A DNA stretch of 64,000 bases from Thermoleophilia bacterium SCSIO 60948 (GTDB lineage: Bacteria > Actinomycetota > Thermoleophilia > Solirubrobacterales > 70-9). Shown piece by piece: positions 51,111 to 60,153 of this stretch. The number at the start of each line of letters is the position of its first letter. Within the stretch, counting starts at the first letter, position 1. The notes under the pieces were generated by a model. The model was not told where the DNA came from and ran no database searches. It saw only the letters and a program-made list of their open reading frames with translations. The position numbers and the translations under genes are program-made. The DNA is taken from the NCBI GenBank assembly GCA_021496505.1, contig CP053031.1, positions 1,240,001-1,304,000 of the forward strand. The letters run 5' to 3'.

Positions 51111-53471
51111 ATGCACCTCAGCTCGATCAACATCAAGGGCTTCAAGTCCTTCTCGGAGCGCACCGAGCTCGCCTTCTCGCCCGGCGTCAGCGTGATCGTC
51201 GGGCCGAACGGCTGCGGTAAGTCGAACATCACCGACGCGGTCCTCTGGGCGCTCGGCGAGCAGAGCCCGCTGAGCGTCCGTGGCTCCTCGATGCAGGACA
51301 TGATCTTCGCCGGCGGCGAGGGTCGTGGGCCGAGCCAGGCCGCCGAGGTCGAGGTCGTCCTCGACTGCTCGGACGGCGGTGATCCCTCCCCGCTCGGCTT
51401 CTCTGAGATCTCGGTACGCCGCCGGCTCGATCGAAGCGGCGAGGGCGAGTACCGCCTGAACGGCGCCCGCTGCCGGCTGGCCGACGTCGTCGAGGCCCTG
51501 TCCGACGCCAACCTCGGCCAGGAGATGCACTCGGTCATAAGCCAGGGCCGGGTCGAGGAGATCGTCCACTCCAAGCCGCGCCAGCGCCGCGCGCTCGTCG
51601 AGGAGGCCGCTGGGCTCGGCAAGCACCGCAAGCGCCGCCGCCGTGCCCAGCTCAAGCTCGAGCGCACCCAGGACAATCTCGACCGTGCGCTCGACGTCGA
51701 GCGCGAGGCACGCTCGCGGCTGCGGCCGCTCAAGCGCCAGGCCGAGGCGGCCGACATCCACGCGCGGCTCGAGCGTGAGGCGGCCGAGCTGCGCGCCGTC
51801 CTGCTCGCCGCCGAGCTCGGCTCGCACGACAGCGACCTTTCGGCCGCCGAGTCGCGAGCGAAGGCCGCCCGTGAGGAGCGCGGCTCGATCGACGCTGAGC
51901 TCGCGAAGGCCGGCGAGCGCCGCTCGGCGATCGAGGCCGAGCTGGCCGAACGCGACCGCGAGCGCTCCGTCGTCTGGGAGGGGTTGAGCGGGATGCGCGG
52001 CGACCACGAGCGACTGACCGTTCGTGGCGAGGCGCTCGTCGCCCGCCGCGCCGACGTTCTGCAAGCCGTCGAGCGGCGCCGGGCCCGGCTCGGCGCCCTC
52101 GCCGACGAGCTCGACAGGCTCGGCGAGCCGAGCGACGGCGAGGATCCGGTCGGCGCCGGGCTCGACCGGATCGCCGACGCGCTGGGCGAGGCGACCGCTG
52201 GGCTCGACGCCGCCCGCGCCGCGGCCGGCGACGACCAGCGGCTCGCGGGCCTCGGCAGGGTCCGCTCCGCGGGTGAGCGCGCGAACGGCCTTGCCCGGCG
52301 GCTCGAGGAGCTGCTCGGCCGTCGTCGCCAGGGCTCGCTGACCTCACGGCTCGAGGACGAGGCGCGGATCGCCGAGCTGATCGCCGAGCTCGCGGATTCG
52401 ACCGCGAAGGCGCGCGACGCCGTCGGCGCCCGCGTCTCAGCGCTCGAGGCGCGGATCGTCGGCGAGCGCCAGGGCGACGACGTCGCCGATCGCCTGCGCG
52501 CCTGCTCGCGCGCCGAGGCGGAGATCCAGGGGCGGCTGCGGATCGCCTCCGACAAGCTGACCGAGGCCCAGGTGGCGGTCGCCCATCTCGGCGAACGCCG
52601 CGGCGAGGCGGCGGCGGAGCTCGCCCGCGTCGCCGAGGTCCTCGGCCGGGACCTCGAGGCATCGACCGAGCCGCTCGACGACGAGCGGCGCTTCGAGATC
52701 GAGCAGAAGCTCTCCAGGGTGGCCCGCCGACGGGAGGCGCTCGGGCCCGTCAACCCGCTCGCCCAGTCCGAGTACGACGAGGCGCTCGCGCACGTCGAGG
52801 AGCTCGAGACCCAGCGCACCGACCTCGAGGCCGCGCTGAGCGAGCTGCGCGGTCTGATCCGCGAGACCGACGCGACGATCGAGCGCGAGTTCGCCGAGAC
52901 CTTCGCCGCGACCGAGCGCAACTTCACCGAGCTGGTCGAGCATCTGTTCCCCGGCGGCAAGGGCCGTCTGCGCCTCGTCTCCGAGCGCACCCCCGAGCCC
53001 GTGCTGGGCGGCGCGGCGCCGGGTGGCGACGCCGAGGAAGGGTCGGCCGAGCCGGATTCGGGCGCCGAGGAGGCGTCGAGCGACGAGGAGTCGGGGCCCG
53101 ATCCGACGGAGGGGGTCGAAATCGAGGTCACCCCGTCGGGCAAGGCGACGCGCAAGCTCTCGCTGCTCTCGGGCGGGGAGAAGGCGCTGGTCGCGCTCGC
53201 CTTCGTCTTCTCGGTCTTCCTGGCGCGACCGTCGCCCTTCTACATACTCGACGAGGTCGAGGCCGCGCTCGACGACGCCAACATCGATCGCTTCCTCCAG
53301 CTCGTCCGGCGCTTCTCCGACCGCGCCCAGTTCGTCATCGTCACCCACCAGAAGCGCACGATGGACTGCGCCGACGTCCTCTACGGAGTCTCGATGGGCG
53401 GCGGTGGCGTGACCAAGGTCGTCTCGCGCAAGTTCGACGATGGCGTGAGGCGTCTGACCGAAGCCGCCTAG
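51111..53471 (+). CDS. smc: Hinge-less SMC-family chromosome condensation ATPase
   Basis: 786 aa, versus ~1150-1200 in typical bacterial SMC. The N-terminal head is complete: INIKGFKSFSERTEL, Walker A VGPNGCGKSNITDAV (31-38) and the Q-loop region ALGEQSPLSVRG. The C-terminal head has KLSLLSGGEKALVALAF (signature, ~684) and FYILDEVEAALDDAN (Walker B, ~710). Between them lie only about 440 residues of coiled-coil sequence, with a Gly/Pro/Asp-rich break near 337-352 and no SMC hinge motif and no CxxC zinc hook. An acidic loop (~640-675) interrupts the C-terminal head. GGGAG (51101-51105) sets the ATG. Composition is uniform, so a recent deletion or frameshift is not apparent. Confidence 0.88.
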   Translation: MHLSSINIKGFKSFSERTELAFSPGVSVIVGPNGCGKSNITDAVLWALGEQSPLSVRGSSMQDMIFAGGEGRGPSQAAEVEVVLDCSDGGDPSPLGFSEISVRRRLDRSGEGEYRLNGARCRLADVVEALSDANLGQEMHSVISQGRVEEIVHSKPRQRRALVEEAAGLGKHRKRRRRAQLKLERTQDNLDRALDVEREARSRLRPLKRQAEAADIHARLEREAAELRAVLLAAELGSHDSDLSAAESRAKAAREERGSIDAELAKAGERRSAIEAELAERDRERSVVWEGLSGMRGDHERLTVRGEALVARRADVLQAVERRRARLGALADELDRLGEPSDGEDPVGAGLDRIADALGEATAGLDAARAAAGDDQRLAGLGRVRSAGERANGLARRLEELLGRRRQGSLTSRLEDEARIAELIAELADSTAKARDAVGARVSALEARIVGERQGDDVADRLRACSRAEAEIQGRLRIASDKLTEAQVAVAHLGERRGEAAAELARVAEVLGRDLEASTEPLDDERRFEIEQKLSRVARRREALGPVNPLAQSEYDEALAHVEELETQRTDLEAALSELRGLIRETDATIEREFAETFAATERNFTELVEHLFPGGKGRLRLVSERTPEPVLGGAAPGGDAEEGSAEPDSGAEEASSDEESGPDPTEGVEIEVTPSGKATRKLSLLSGGEKALVALAFVFSVFLARPSPFYILDEVEAALDDANIDRFLQLVRRFSDRAQFVIVTHQKRTMDCADVLYGVSMGGGGVTKVVSRKFDDGVRRLTEAA

Positions 53472-53476
53472 CCCGG

Positions 53477-53562
53477 CCGGCGGGCGGCCGTGGCGGCGTC
53501 ATCGGTCGGTCGTGTGCGTTGCACACTTTCCTCCCTGCTTCCTTGCCACGACCGCCCGGCGG
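53477..53562. repeat. Structured intergenic element, copy C
   Basis: Third full copy, between smc and ftsY in the same orientation. The outer stem is CCG-CGGGCGG-CC-GTGGC with GCCAC-GA-CCGCCCG-CGG, a different sequence from copies A and B but again fully complementary apart from the internal mismatches. The core (53495-53547) is identical except that C before TC becomes G and the opposing G before CTCCC becomes C, a compensatory exchange. Hairpin loop is GTT. Confidence 0.8.
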
Positions 53563-53640
53563 CCGTGCTAGGTGGTGCCACGACGTGGTGGGGACGCTCC
53601 AGCGCCTCGCGTCACCCGACCCCCGCTAGCCTCGCGCTCC

Positions 53641-54642
53641 GTGCCGACTGAATGGACTGATCTGATCGAGCTCGGTGGTGCCGGGCCGCTCGCCGAGGAG
53701 GAGCCGGCCGGGGAGGAGCGCCGCGGGCGGATCAGGGGCCGCTTCCGCAGGCTCCGCGAGGGGCTTTCGAAGAGCCGCGAGGCGCTTCGCGCCGAGCTCT
53801 CGGCGAGCCTCTTCGACCGCATCGACGAAGAGACCTGGGAGCGCCTCGAGGAGGCGCTGATCCTCGCCGACGTCGGTGCGAAGGCGACGGCGGACGTCGT
53901 CATGCGCCTCGAGGAGGAGGTCGAGGCGGGCAGGATCTCCGAGCCCGATGAGGTTCGCGCGCGGCTGATCGAGCTGCTCTCCGAGCTCGCCGCCTCGGAG
54001 TCGCCGCGTATCGACCTGACCCAGAAGCCGACGGTGATCATGGTCGTCGGGGTCAACGGGACGGGTAAGACGACGACGATCGGCAAGCTCGCTCAGACGC
54101 TGCGATCGCGCTTCGGCCTCTCGGTGCTCGTCGCCGCCGCCGACACCTACCGCGCCGCTGCGATCGAGCAGCTCGAGACCTGGGCGGATCGCGCCGGCGT
54201 CGAGATCGTCCGCGGCGCGCCCGGCGGCGATCCGGGAGCCGTGGTGTTCGACGCGATCGGGGCCGCGCAGGCGCGTGGGATCGACGTCGTCATCGCAGAC
54301 ACCGCAGGCCGGCTCCATACGCACGGCGGCCTGATGGAGGAGCTGACCAAGGTCCGTCGCGTCGCGCAGAAGCGGATGCCAGACGCGCCGCACGAGACGC
54401 TGATCGTGATCGACGCGACCACCGGCCAGAACGGGTTGCGCCAGGCGCAGGCGTTCGCGCAGGCGGTCGAGCTCGACGGCGTCGTCCTCACGAAGCTCGA
54501 CGGCACCGCGCGCGGCGGGATCGCGCTCGCGATCAACCACGAGCTGGGACTCCCCGTGAAGCTGATCGGCGTCGGTGAGGGGATCGAGGATCTGCGGCCG
54601 TTCGACGCTCGCGACTTCGCAACCGCGCTGCTCGGCGAATAG
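53641..54642 (+). CDS. ftsY: Signal recognition particle receptor FtsY
   Basis: SRP receptor GTPase that docks ribosome-nascent chains at the translocon. 333 aa. The N domain covers ~45-115. The G domain has VVGVNGTGKTTTIGKLA, AADTYRAAAIEQLETWA, DTAGRLHTHGGLM and TKLDGTARGGIAL. The acidic N-terminal A domain is very short. GTG 53641 lies 8 nt after TAGCCT (53627-53632). Confidence 0.97.
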   Translation: MPTEWTDLIELGGAGPLAEEEPAGEERRGRIRGRFRRLREGLSKSREALRAELSASLFDRIDEETWERLEEALILADVGAKATADVVMRLEEEVEAGRISEPDEVRARLIELLSELAASESPRIDLTQKPTVIMVVGVNGTGKTTTIGKLAQTLRSRFGLSVLVAAADTYRAAAIEQLETWADRAGVEIVRGAPGGDPGAVVFDAIGAAQARGIDVVIADTAGRLHTHGGLMEELTKVRRVAQKRMPDAPHETLIVIDATTGQNGLRQAQAFAQAVELDGVVLTKLDGTARGGIALAINHELGLPVKLIGVGEGIEDLRPFDARDFATALLGE

Positions 54643-54657
54643 GGAGGTCCGTCCAGG

Positions 54658-54677
54658 CGCGGGGCACGCGTCCCGCG
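54658..54677 (+). terminator. Small hairpin after ftsY
   Basis: CGCGGG (54658-54663), 8-nt loop, CCCGCG (54672-54677), without T-run. It ends 7 nt before the -10 (TACGCT, 54685-54690) of the LuxR-type regulator. Confidence 0.4.
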
Positions 54678-54696
54678 GCCCGCATACGCTCGCGCG

Positions 54697-57534
54697 GTGG
54701 CCGGAGCGGTGGGGACGAGTCGACTGGTCGAGCGTGGGGATGACCTCGCGCGTCTCGAGCGGCTGGTCGAAGCCGCCGCCGGCGGCGACGGCCGCACGCT
54801 GACGATCCTGGGTCCGGCCGGCATCGGCAAGAGCCGGCTTCTCGACGAGCTGCGGGGTCTCGCCGCCGAGCGCGGTTTCGAGGTCCTGAGCGCTCGTGGT
54901 GGCGAGCTCGAGAGCGGCTTCGCGCACGGCGTCGTCCGACAGCTGCTCGAGCGCCGCGTCGCGCTCGCGGACCCCGAGCGACGTGGTGCGCTGCTGGCCG
55001 GCGCCGCGGGGCTCGCCCGCCCCGCGCTGGGCCTGCCCGCCGGAGAGGAGGACGCCGGGGTCGACGCGACGTTCGCCGCCGTGCACGGCCTCTACTGGCT
55101 CGTCGCCAACCTGGCGACCGACGGCCCGCTGCTGATCGCGGTCGACGACGTCCAGTGGGCCGACGCCGCCTCGCTGCGGTTCCTGCTCTACCTCGCCGGC
55201 CGGCTCGACGGCCTGCCCGTCCTGATTTGCATGACCGAGCGCACGTCGGAAGGTCTCGATGCGACCTCGCTCACGGCCCGGCTTCGCGGCGAGGCCGACG
55301 AGCGGGTCGAGCCGCGGGCGCTGAGCCCCGAGGGCAGCGCGACGCTGCTCGCCGAGCGACTCGGCACCGAGATCCAGGAGCCGTTCGCCGCCGCCTGCCG
55401 CGAGGCGACCGGAGGCAATCCCTTCCTGCTCGCCGAGCTGGCGGCCGCGCTGCGAAGCGACGGCATCGAGCCGACCGCCGAGAACAGCGGTCAGGTCGGC
55501 GTCCTCGGGCCCGAGAGCGTGGCCCATTCGCTCCTGCTTCGGATCGGGAGGCGGGCGCCCGAGTGCATGCGGGCCGTCGAGGCGGCTGCCGTCCTCGGCC
55601 CGGACACGGAGCCCGAGGTGATCGCGGCGCTGTCGGGCCTCGACATGCCGCGGGCGATGAGCGCCCTGAACGAGCTGACCGCGATCCGGGTCCTGGCGCC
55701 CGAGCGCCCGGTGCGCTTCGAGCACCCGATCCTGCGCGCGGCGATCCTGTCGGACCTCTCCGCCGACCGCCGGATCGAGCTCCATCGTGCGGCCGCCTCC
55801 GAGTTGTCGCGACGCGGCGCCGAGTCCGGCGCGCTCGCGATCCATCTGCTCGCGACCGACCCGCGCGGCGACGAGCGGGTCGTCGCCGCCCTGCGCGAGG
55901 CGGCCCGGGGCGCTCTGCGCGAGGGCGCGGTCGACGAAGCGGTCGGCTATCTGCGCCGGGCCCTCGCCGAGCCGCCGGAGGCCGGCTCGCTCGCGGACGT
56001 CCAGTTCGAGTTCGGGGCCGCCGAATGGCTGCGCGGCGAGCGCGTCGAGGAGGCGATGTCGGCCCTGCGGGCGGCCGTCGAGGCGAGCGCCTCGGCGGAG
56101 CTGCGGGCCGAGCGCGTTCGCGTTCTCGCGCGGGCGCTCTTCAACAGCGGCGCCGTGGCGGACGCGTTCGAGCTCCTCGACGCCGAGGTCGACGCGCTCG
56201 AGCGCGAGCCGATCGAGCGCGAGGCGCTGACCCGGCTGAAGGCCGAGCACGGCTCGATCGGCATGCTGCATCCGCCGACGGCCACGCGCGCGGTCGCCCG
56301 GCTACGGGCCGAGACCCCCACGGACGATCGCGAGCGCTCGCCCGCCGACCTTCTGATGCTCTGCAACCTCGCCGCGTCGATGTGGCAGGAGGGCACCGCG
56401 AGCGAGGTATCGGCCCTGGCGCGGCGAGCGCTCGCCGGCGGGCGGCTGCTGGCGAGCGAGGGCTGCGACTCGTTCCCCGTCCACCAGGCCGTCTGGATCC
56501 TCGCCTATGCCGACGACCTCGAACCGGCCGACGAGACGCTCGAGCTCGCGGTCGAGGACGCGCGCCGGCGTGGCTCGGTCTTCGGCTTCGCGATGGCGAG
56601 CGGTCTGCGAGCCCTCGTCGCCTGGAGGCGCGGACAGGTGAGGGTCGCAGAGGCCGAGGCCCGCGCCGGGATCGACGCGGGACCTGTCTCCCCGTTCGTT
56701 CGGCCCGCGATCTACGGCTATCTCGCCTTCGCACTGCTCGAGCGTGGAGCGCTCGACGAGGCTGAGGAGGCGATCGAGCTGTCGGGCTGCGGGCCCGGGC
56801 TGCCGCCGCTCATCCACTTCAACCCGGTCTTCTTCGCCCGCGGCGAGCTGCGCTTCGCGCAGGGGAGGATGACCGAGGCGCTCGAGGACTTCGCCGAGCT
56901 CGGCCGCCGCGACGCGATGCTCGGGATGCGAAACCCCGGGATCCCGTGGCGCTGCGGCGCGGCGTCGGCCCATTCGCGGCTCGGCGAAGGCGAGGCGGCT
57001 CTGGCGCTGGCGCGCGAGCATCTCGAGCTCGCCGAGCGCTGGGGCACAGCCTCGGCGCGGGGCGAGGCGCGACGCGCGCTGGGGTTGGCCCGCGGGGAGG
57101 CGGGGCTCGCCGATCTGGAGGCCGCGATCGAGCTGCTGCGTGGCTCACCGGCGAGGCTCGAGCTGGCGCGCGGGCTGAACGACCTCGGCGCGGCGCTTCG
57201 CCGCTCGGGCAGCCGCCGCGAAGCGCGCGAGCCGCTTCGCGAGAGCGTCGACATCGCTCGCGACCTCGGCGCGACGCTGCTCGCCGAGCGCGCTCACGAG
57301 GAGCTCAGACTGGCGGGCGCCAAGCCGAGGCGGCTGATGTTCTCCGGCCTCGAGTCGCTCACCGCGAGCGAGCGCCGGGTCGCCGACGCGGCGGCGGCCG
57401 GCCACACGAACCGCGAGATCGCTGAGGCGCTCTTCGTCACGCCGAAGACCGTCGAGAACCACCTCGGGCGGGTCTATTCGAAGCTCGGGATCACCTCGCG
57501 CGCCGAGCTCGCGCCCGCGCTCACGAGCGATTGA
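54697..57534 (+). CDS. Large ATP-binding LuxR-family (LAL/MalT-like) transcriptional regulator
   Basis: 945 aa. The N-terminal NTPase has LTILGPAGIGKSRLLDEL (Walker A, 39-46) and LLIAVDDVQWADAASL (Walker B). A long TPR-like helical middle follows. The C-terminal LuxR helix-turn-helix (~880-940) reads LTASERRVADAAAAGHTNRE and VTPKTVENHLGRVYSKLGIT. Such regulators integrate an unknown effector and ATP. GTG 54697 lies 6 nt after TACGCT. It is inserted between ftsY and ffh. The next two small genes on the same strand are possible targets. Confidence 0.92.
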   Translation: MAGAVGTSRLVERGDDLARLERLVEAAAGGDGRTLTILGPAGIGKSRLLDELRGLAAERGFEVLSARGGELESGFAHGVVRQLLERRVALADPERRGALLAGAAGLARPALGLPAGEEDAGVDATFAAVHGLYWLVANLATDGPLLIAVDDVQWADAASLRFLLYLAGRLDGLPVLICMTERTSEGLDATSLTARLRGEADERVEPRALSPEGSATLLAERLGTEIQEPFAAACREATGGNPFLLAELAAALRSDGIEPTAENSGQVGVLGPESVAHSLLLRIGRRAPECMRAVEAAAVLGPDTEPEVIAALSGLDMPRAMSALNELTAIRVLAPERPVRFEHPILRAAILSDLSADRRIELHRAAASELSRRGAESGALAIHLLATDPRGDERVVAALREAARGALREGAVDEAVGYLRRALAEPPEAGSLADVQFEFGAAEWLRGERVEEAMSALRAAVEASASAELRAERVRVLARALFNSGAVADAFELLDAEVDALEREPIEREALTRLKAEHGSIGMLHPPTATRAVARLRAETPTDDRERSPADLLMLCNLAASMWQEGTASEVSALARRALAGGRLLASEGCDSFPVHQAVWILAYADDLEPADETLELAVEDARRRGSVFGFAMASGLRALVAWRRGQVRVAEAEARAGIDAGPVSPFVRPAIYGYLAFALLERGALDEAEEAIELSGCGPGLPPLIHFNPVFFARGELRFAQGRMTEALEDFAELGRRDAMLGMRNPGIPWRCGAASAHSRLGEGEAALALAREHLELAERWGTASARGEARRALGLARGEAGLADLEAAIELLRGSPARLELARGLNDLGAALRRSGSRREAREPLRESVDIARDLGATLLAERAHEELRLAGAKPRRLMFSGLESLTASERRVADAAAAGHTNREIAEALFVTPKTVENHLGRVYSKLGITSRAELAPALTSD

Positions 57535-57545
57535 CGGACCCGGCG

Positions 57546-57568
57546 CCCCAGGGCGGGAAAGCCTGGGG
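57546..57568 (+). terminator. Hairpin after the LuxR regulator gene
   Basis: CCCCAGG (57546-57552) pairs with CCTGGGG (57562-57568) around a 9-nt loop. It is 12 nt past the stop codon and lacks a T-run. Confidence 0.5.
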
Positions 57569-57636
57569 GAGGGGCCGCGAAAAGAGGTGGGGGGTGCCCT
57601 CATGACAGCCCCGCCGCGCGGCGGCAAGGTGGCGCC

Positions 57637-57852
57637 ATGGACGCAGGCACCCGGGCTTTTCGCCTCGAGATCGATCAGACGACGACGCCGCTGAGCGGCC
57701 GGCTGGAGCCCGAGGGCTCGGCCGGGGCCGGCATCGGGTTCGTCGGCTGGACGGGTCTCGCGGCGACGCTCGAGCGCCTGCTCGCAGAGGCTGCACCGAC
57801 CGGGTCGGCCATCAACGAACTCCCCGTGGGGGGAGAGGAGAGGACTCGATGA
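57637..57852 (+). CDS. Small protein of unknown function, coupled to the P-domain gene
   Basis: 71 aa; no family recognised. FRLEIDQTTTPLSGRLEPEG then FVGWTGLAATLERLLAEAAP suggests a short beta-rich start and a helix. AAGGTGG (57626-57632) precedes the ATG. Its stop overlaps the next gene's ATG (ATGA), the translational coupling seen for real gene pairs here, which supports it being coding. Confidence 0.65.
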   Translation: MDAGTRAFRLEIDQTTTPLSGRLEPEGSAGAGIGFVGWTGLAATLERLLAEAAPTGSAINELPVGGEERTR

Positions 57853-58430
57853 GATCGATCACCAGCAAGACCGTCGCACTGGCCCTGGCCCTGGCTCTGG
57901 TCGCGACGGGCATCGCTTTCGGCGCGGTCAAGAAGGGCACCTTCTCGAGCGGCGACCTGAGCATCCCCGTCCCCGACAACCAGTCGGTCACGAAGAAGCT
58001 CAAGGTCAAGCGCGCCGGCAAGATCAAGGACCTGAACGTCGTCTTCGCGGCCGAGTTCGCGAACAACGACGAGATCACCGCGGTGCTCCGCCATCCGAGT
58101 GGCAAGGCCGTCCACCTGACGTCCGGCAACGGCGGGACCGCGAACGGCTACGGCAGCACGCTCGATGACGGCTGCGAGGGCGTCATGAAGTTCGACGACG
58201 AGGCCCAGCAGGACATCCAGGACTTCGAGGGTCAGGACGAGCTCTTCTCGGGTTCCTACAAGCCGGAGGCCTACGAGGAGTTCATGAACCAGGGTGGACT
58301 GCGGGCGCTCGACGGCAAGCAGCTCAGGGGCGTCTGGGAGCTGACGGTCACCGACACCGAGGAGCTCGGCTCGAACAAGCTCGAGTGCTTCAAGCTCCAG
58401 GCCCAGTACGCGGCGAAGAAGAAGGGCTGA
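57849..58430 (+). CDS. Secreted protein with a proprotein-convertase-type P domain
   Basis: 193 aa. A signal peptide (TVALALALALVATGIAFGA) is followed by a beta-rich domain with SIPVPDNQSVTKKLKV, ITAVLRHPSGKAVHLTSGNG and LRGVWELTVTDTEELGSNKL. The latter two are hallmarks of P/Homo B domains, usually attached to subtilisin-like proteases. Here the domain stands alone. Two cysteines (DDGCEG, LECFKL) could form a disulfide. Function unknown; it may act as an extracellular binding module. Confidence 0.75.
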   Translation: MRSITSKTVALALALALVATGIAFGAVKKGTFSSGDLSIPVPDNQSVTKKLKVKRAGKIKDLNVVFAAEFANNDEITAVLRHPSGKAVHLTSGNGGTANGYGSTLDDGCEGVMKFDDEAQQDIQDFEGQDELFSGSYKPEAYEEFMNQGGLRALDGKQLRGVWELTVTDTEELGSNKLECFKLQAQYAAKKKG

Positions 58431-58460
58431 GCCGGTCTGAGCTCGCAGTATCCGGCGCTG

Positions 58461-58488
58461 GCGGGCCGTCCTTTCGGGGGCGGCCCGC
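58461..58488 (+). terminator. GC hairpin after the P-domain gene
   Basis: GCGGGCCG (58461-58468) pairs exactly with CGGCCCGC (58481-58488), with further CC/GG pairs possible in the loop. It lies between the P-domain gene and the ffh -10 (TAAGCT, 58515-58520). Confidence 0.6.
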
Positions 58489-58527
58489 GGTCGTTCCGGG
58501 CCCGCGTCGCGCATTAAGCTGCCTGAG

Positions 58528-59865
58528 GTGTTCGACCAGCTCTCAGACCGGCTCTCGGAGACGCTCTCGGACGTTCGCTCGCGCGGCAAGCTGACCGAGG
58601 CCGACGTCGACAAGGCGATGCGCGAGATCCGACTCGCGCTGCTCGAGGCCGACGTCAACTTCAAGGTCGTCCGCTCGTTCACGAAGCAGCTCAAGGAGCG
58701 CTCGCTCGAGTCGGAGATCCTCGACGCGCTGAATCCCGGCCAGCAGGTCGTGAAGATCGTCAACGAGGAGCTGACCGCCCTGATGGGCGGCGAGGCGGCT
58801 GAGCTCGAGCTCGCGCCGAAGCCGCCGACGGTGATCCTGATGGCGGGCCTGCAGGGCGCCGGCAAGACGACCGCCTGCGCCAAGCTCGCGAAGCTCCTCA
58901 GGGCCGATGGCAAGAAGGTCGCGCTCGCGGCGTGCGACACGCAGCGCCCGGCCGCGGTCGAGCAGCTCGTGACGATGGGCGAGCGCGCCGGCGCGACCGT
59001 CTATCGCCGCGGCACCGACGCCGACCCCGCCGACATCGCCGAATGGGCGCTGAACGAGGCGCGCTCGGCCGGTCAGGACGTGCTCATCGTCGATACGGCG
59101 GGCCGTCTACACGTCGACGCCGACCTGATGGACCAACTCGTCCGTGTCCACGACCGGACGAAGCCGGACGACGTCCTGCTCGTCCTCGACTCGATGACGG
59201 GTCAGGACGCGGTCAACGTCGCCGAGAGCTTCGCCGAGCGGGTCGACTTCGACGGCGTCCTGCTGACCAAGCTCGACGGCGACGCCCGCGGCGGCGCGGC
59301 GCTGTCGGTCCGGGCGGTGACCGGCAAGCCGGTGATGTTCGTCTCGACCGGCGAGGGGATCGACCAGCTCGAGCGTTTCCATCCCGAGCGGATGGCCGGG
59401 CGCATCCTCGGGATGGGCGACGTCCTCAGCCTGATCGAGCGCGCCGAGGAGCTGACCGACGCCGAGCAGCAGGCCGAGCTCGAGCGCAAGATCCGAAAGC
59501 AGGAGTTCACGCTCGAGGACTTCCTCACCCAGATGCGCCAGGTCCGCAAGATGGGCCCGCTCTCGAGCGTGCTCGGAATGATGCCCGGCATGGGCAAGGC
59601 GATGAAGCAGATTCGCTCGGCCAACATGGACGAGCGCGAGCTCGACCGCGTCGAGGCGATCATCCTCTCGATGACCCCTTACGAGCGCGCGCACCCGGAG
59701 GTGATCAAGGGCTCGCGGCGCAAGCGGATCGCCCAGGGCTCGGGAACGACGATCCAGGCCGTCAACAACCTGGTCAAGCAGTTCGCCCAGATGAAGAAGA
59801 TGATGGCCGCGCTTTCACGCGGCAAGATGCCCGATCCGCAGGCGCTTCTACGGGGAATGCGCTAG
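58528..59865 (+). CDS. ffh: Signal recognition particle protein Ffh
   Basis: SRP54 GTPase that binds signal sequences with 4.5S RNA. 445 aa. The N domain is ~1-90; the G domain has MAGLQGAGKTTACAKLA, CDTQRPAAVEQL, DTAGRLHVDADLM and TKLDGDARGGAAL. The methionine-rich M domain (~300-445) includes GMMPGMGKAMKQI and GSRRKRIAQGSGTT. GTG 58528 lies 7 nt after TAAGCT. No ylxM precedes it. Confidence 0.98.
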   Translation: MFDQLSDRLSETLSDVRSRGKLTEADVDKAMREIRLALLEADVNFKVVRSFTKQLKERSLESEILDALNPGQQVVKIVNEELTALMGGEAAELELAPKPPTVILMAGLQGAGKTTACAKLAKLLRADGKKVALAACDTQRPAAVEQLVTMGERAGATVYRRGTDADPADIAEWALNEARSAGQDVLIVDTAGRLHVDADLMDQLVRVHDRTKPDDVLLVLDSMTGQDAVNVAESFAERVDFDGVLLTKLDGDARGGAALSVRAVTGKPVMFVSTGEGIDQLERFHPERMAGRILGMGDVLSLIERAEELTDAEQQAELERKIRKQEFTLEDFLTQMRQVRKMGPLSSVLGMMPGMGKAMKQIRSANMDERELDRVEAIILSMTPYERAHPEVIKGSRRKRIAQGSGTTIQAVNNLVKQFAQMKKMMAALSRGKMPDPQALLRGMR

Positions 59866-59892
59866 CGAACTCGCTAGGCTCCTGCGCCGCCG

Positions 59893-60144
59893 ATGGTACG
59901 TATGCGACTGACACGGGTGGGTTCGAGGAAGAACCCTGTCTGGCGAATCGTCATCGCCGACCGCCGCTCGAAGCGGGACGGTCGCGCGATCGAGACGCTG
60001 GGTCACTACAACCCCCAGACCGACCCCTCGACGATCGTCTTCGACGAGGAGCGCGCGCGTCATTGGCTCGACAAGGGGGCTCAGCCGACGGAGACCGTGG
60101 CAGGCCTGCTTCGCACCAAGGGCATCCAGGTCTCCGGCTCCTAG
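59893..60144 (+). CDS. rpsP: 30S ribosomal protein S16
   Basis: 83 aa. RLTRVGSRKNPVWRIVIADR and RAIETLGHYNPQTDP are canonical. TAGGCT (59875-59880) lies 12 nt upstream, overlapping the perfect inverted repeat CTAGCG/CGCTAG (59862-59867/59872-59877) that also contains the ffh stop codon. A second in-frame ATG at 59902 is possible. Confidence 0.97.
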   Translation: MVRMRLTRVGSRKNPVWRIVIADRRSKRDGRAIETLGHYNPQTDPSTIVFDEERARHWLDKGAQPTETVAGLLRTKGIQVSGS

Positions 60145-60153
60145 GAGCCAGGC

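Noticed and set aside
52100-52400. Frameshift or deletion in smc as the cause of the missing hinge
   Set aside because: The frame is continuous over 2361 nt with uniform third-position GC and coiled-coil character on both sides; no hinge fragment is seen in other frames nearby.
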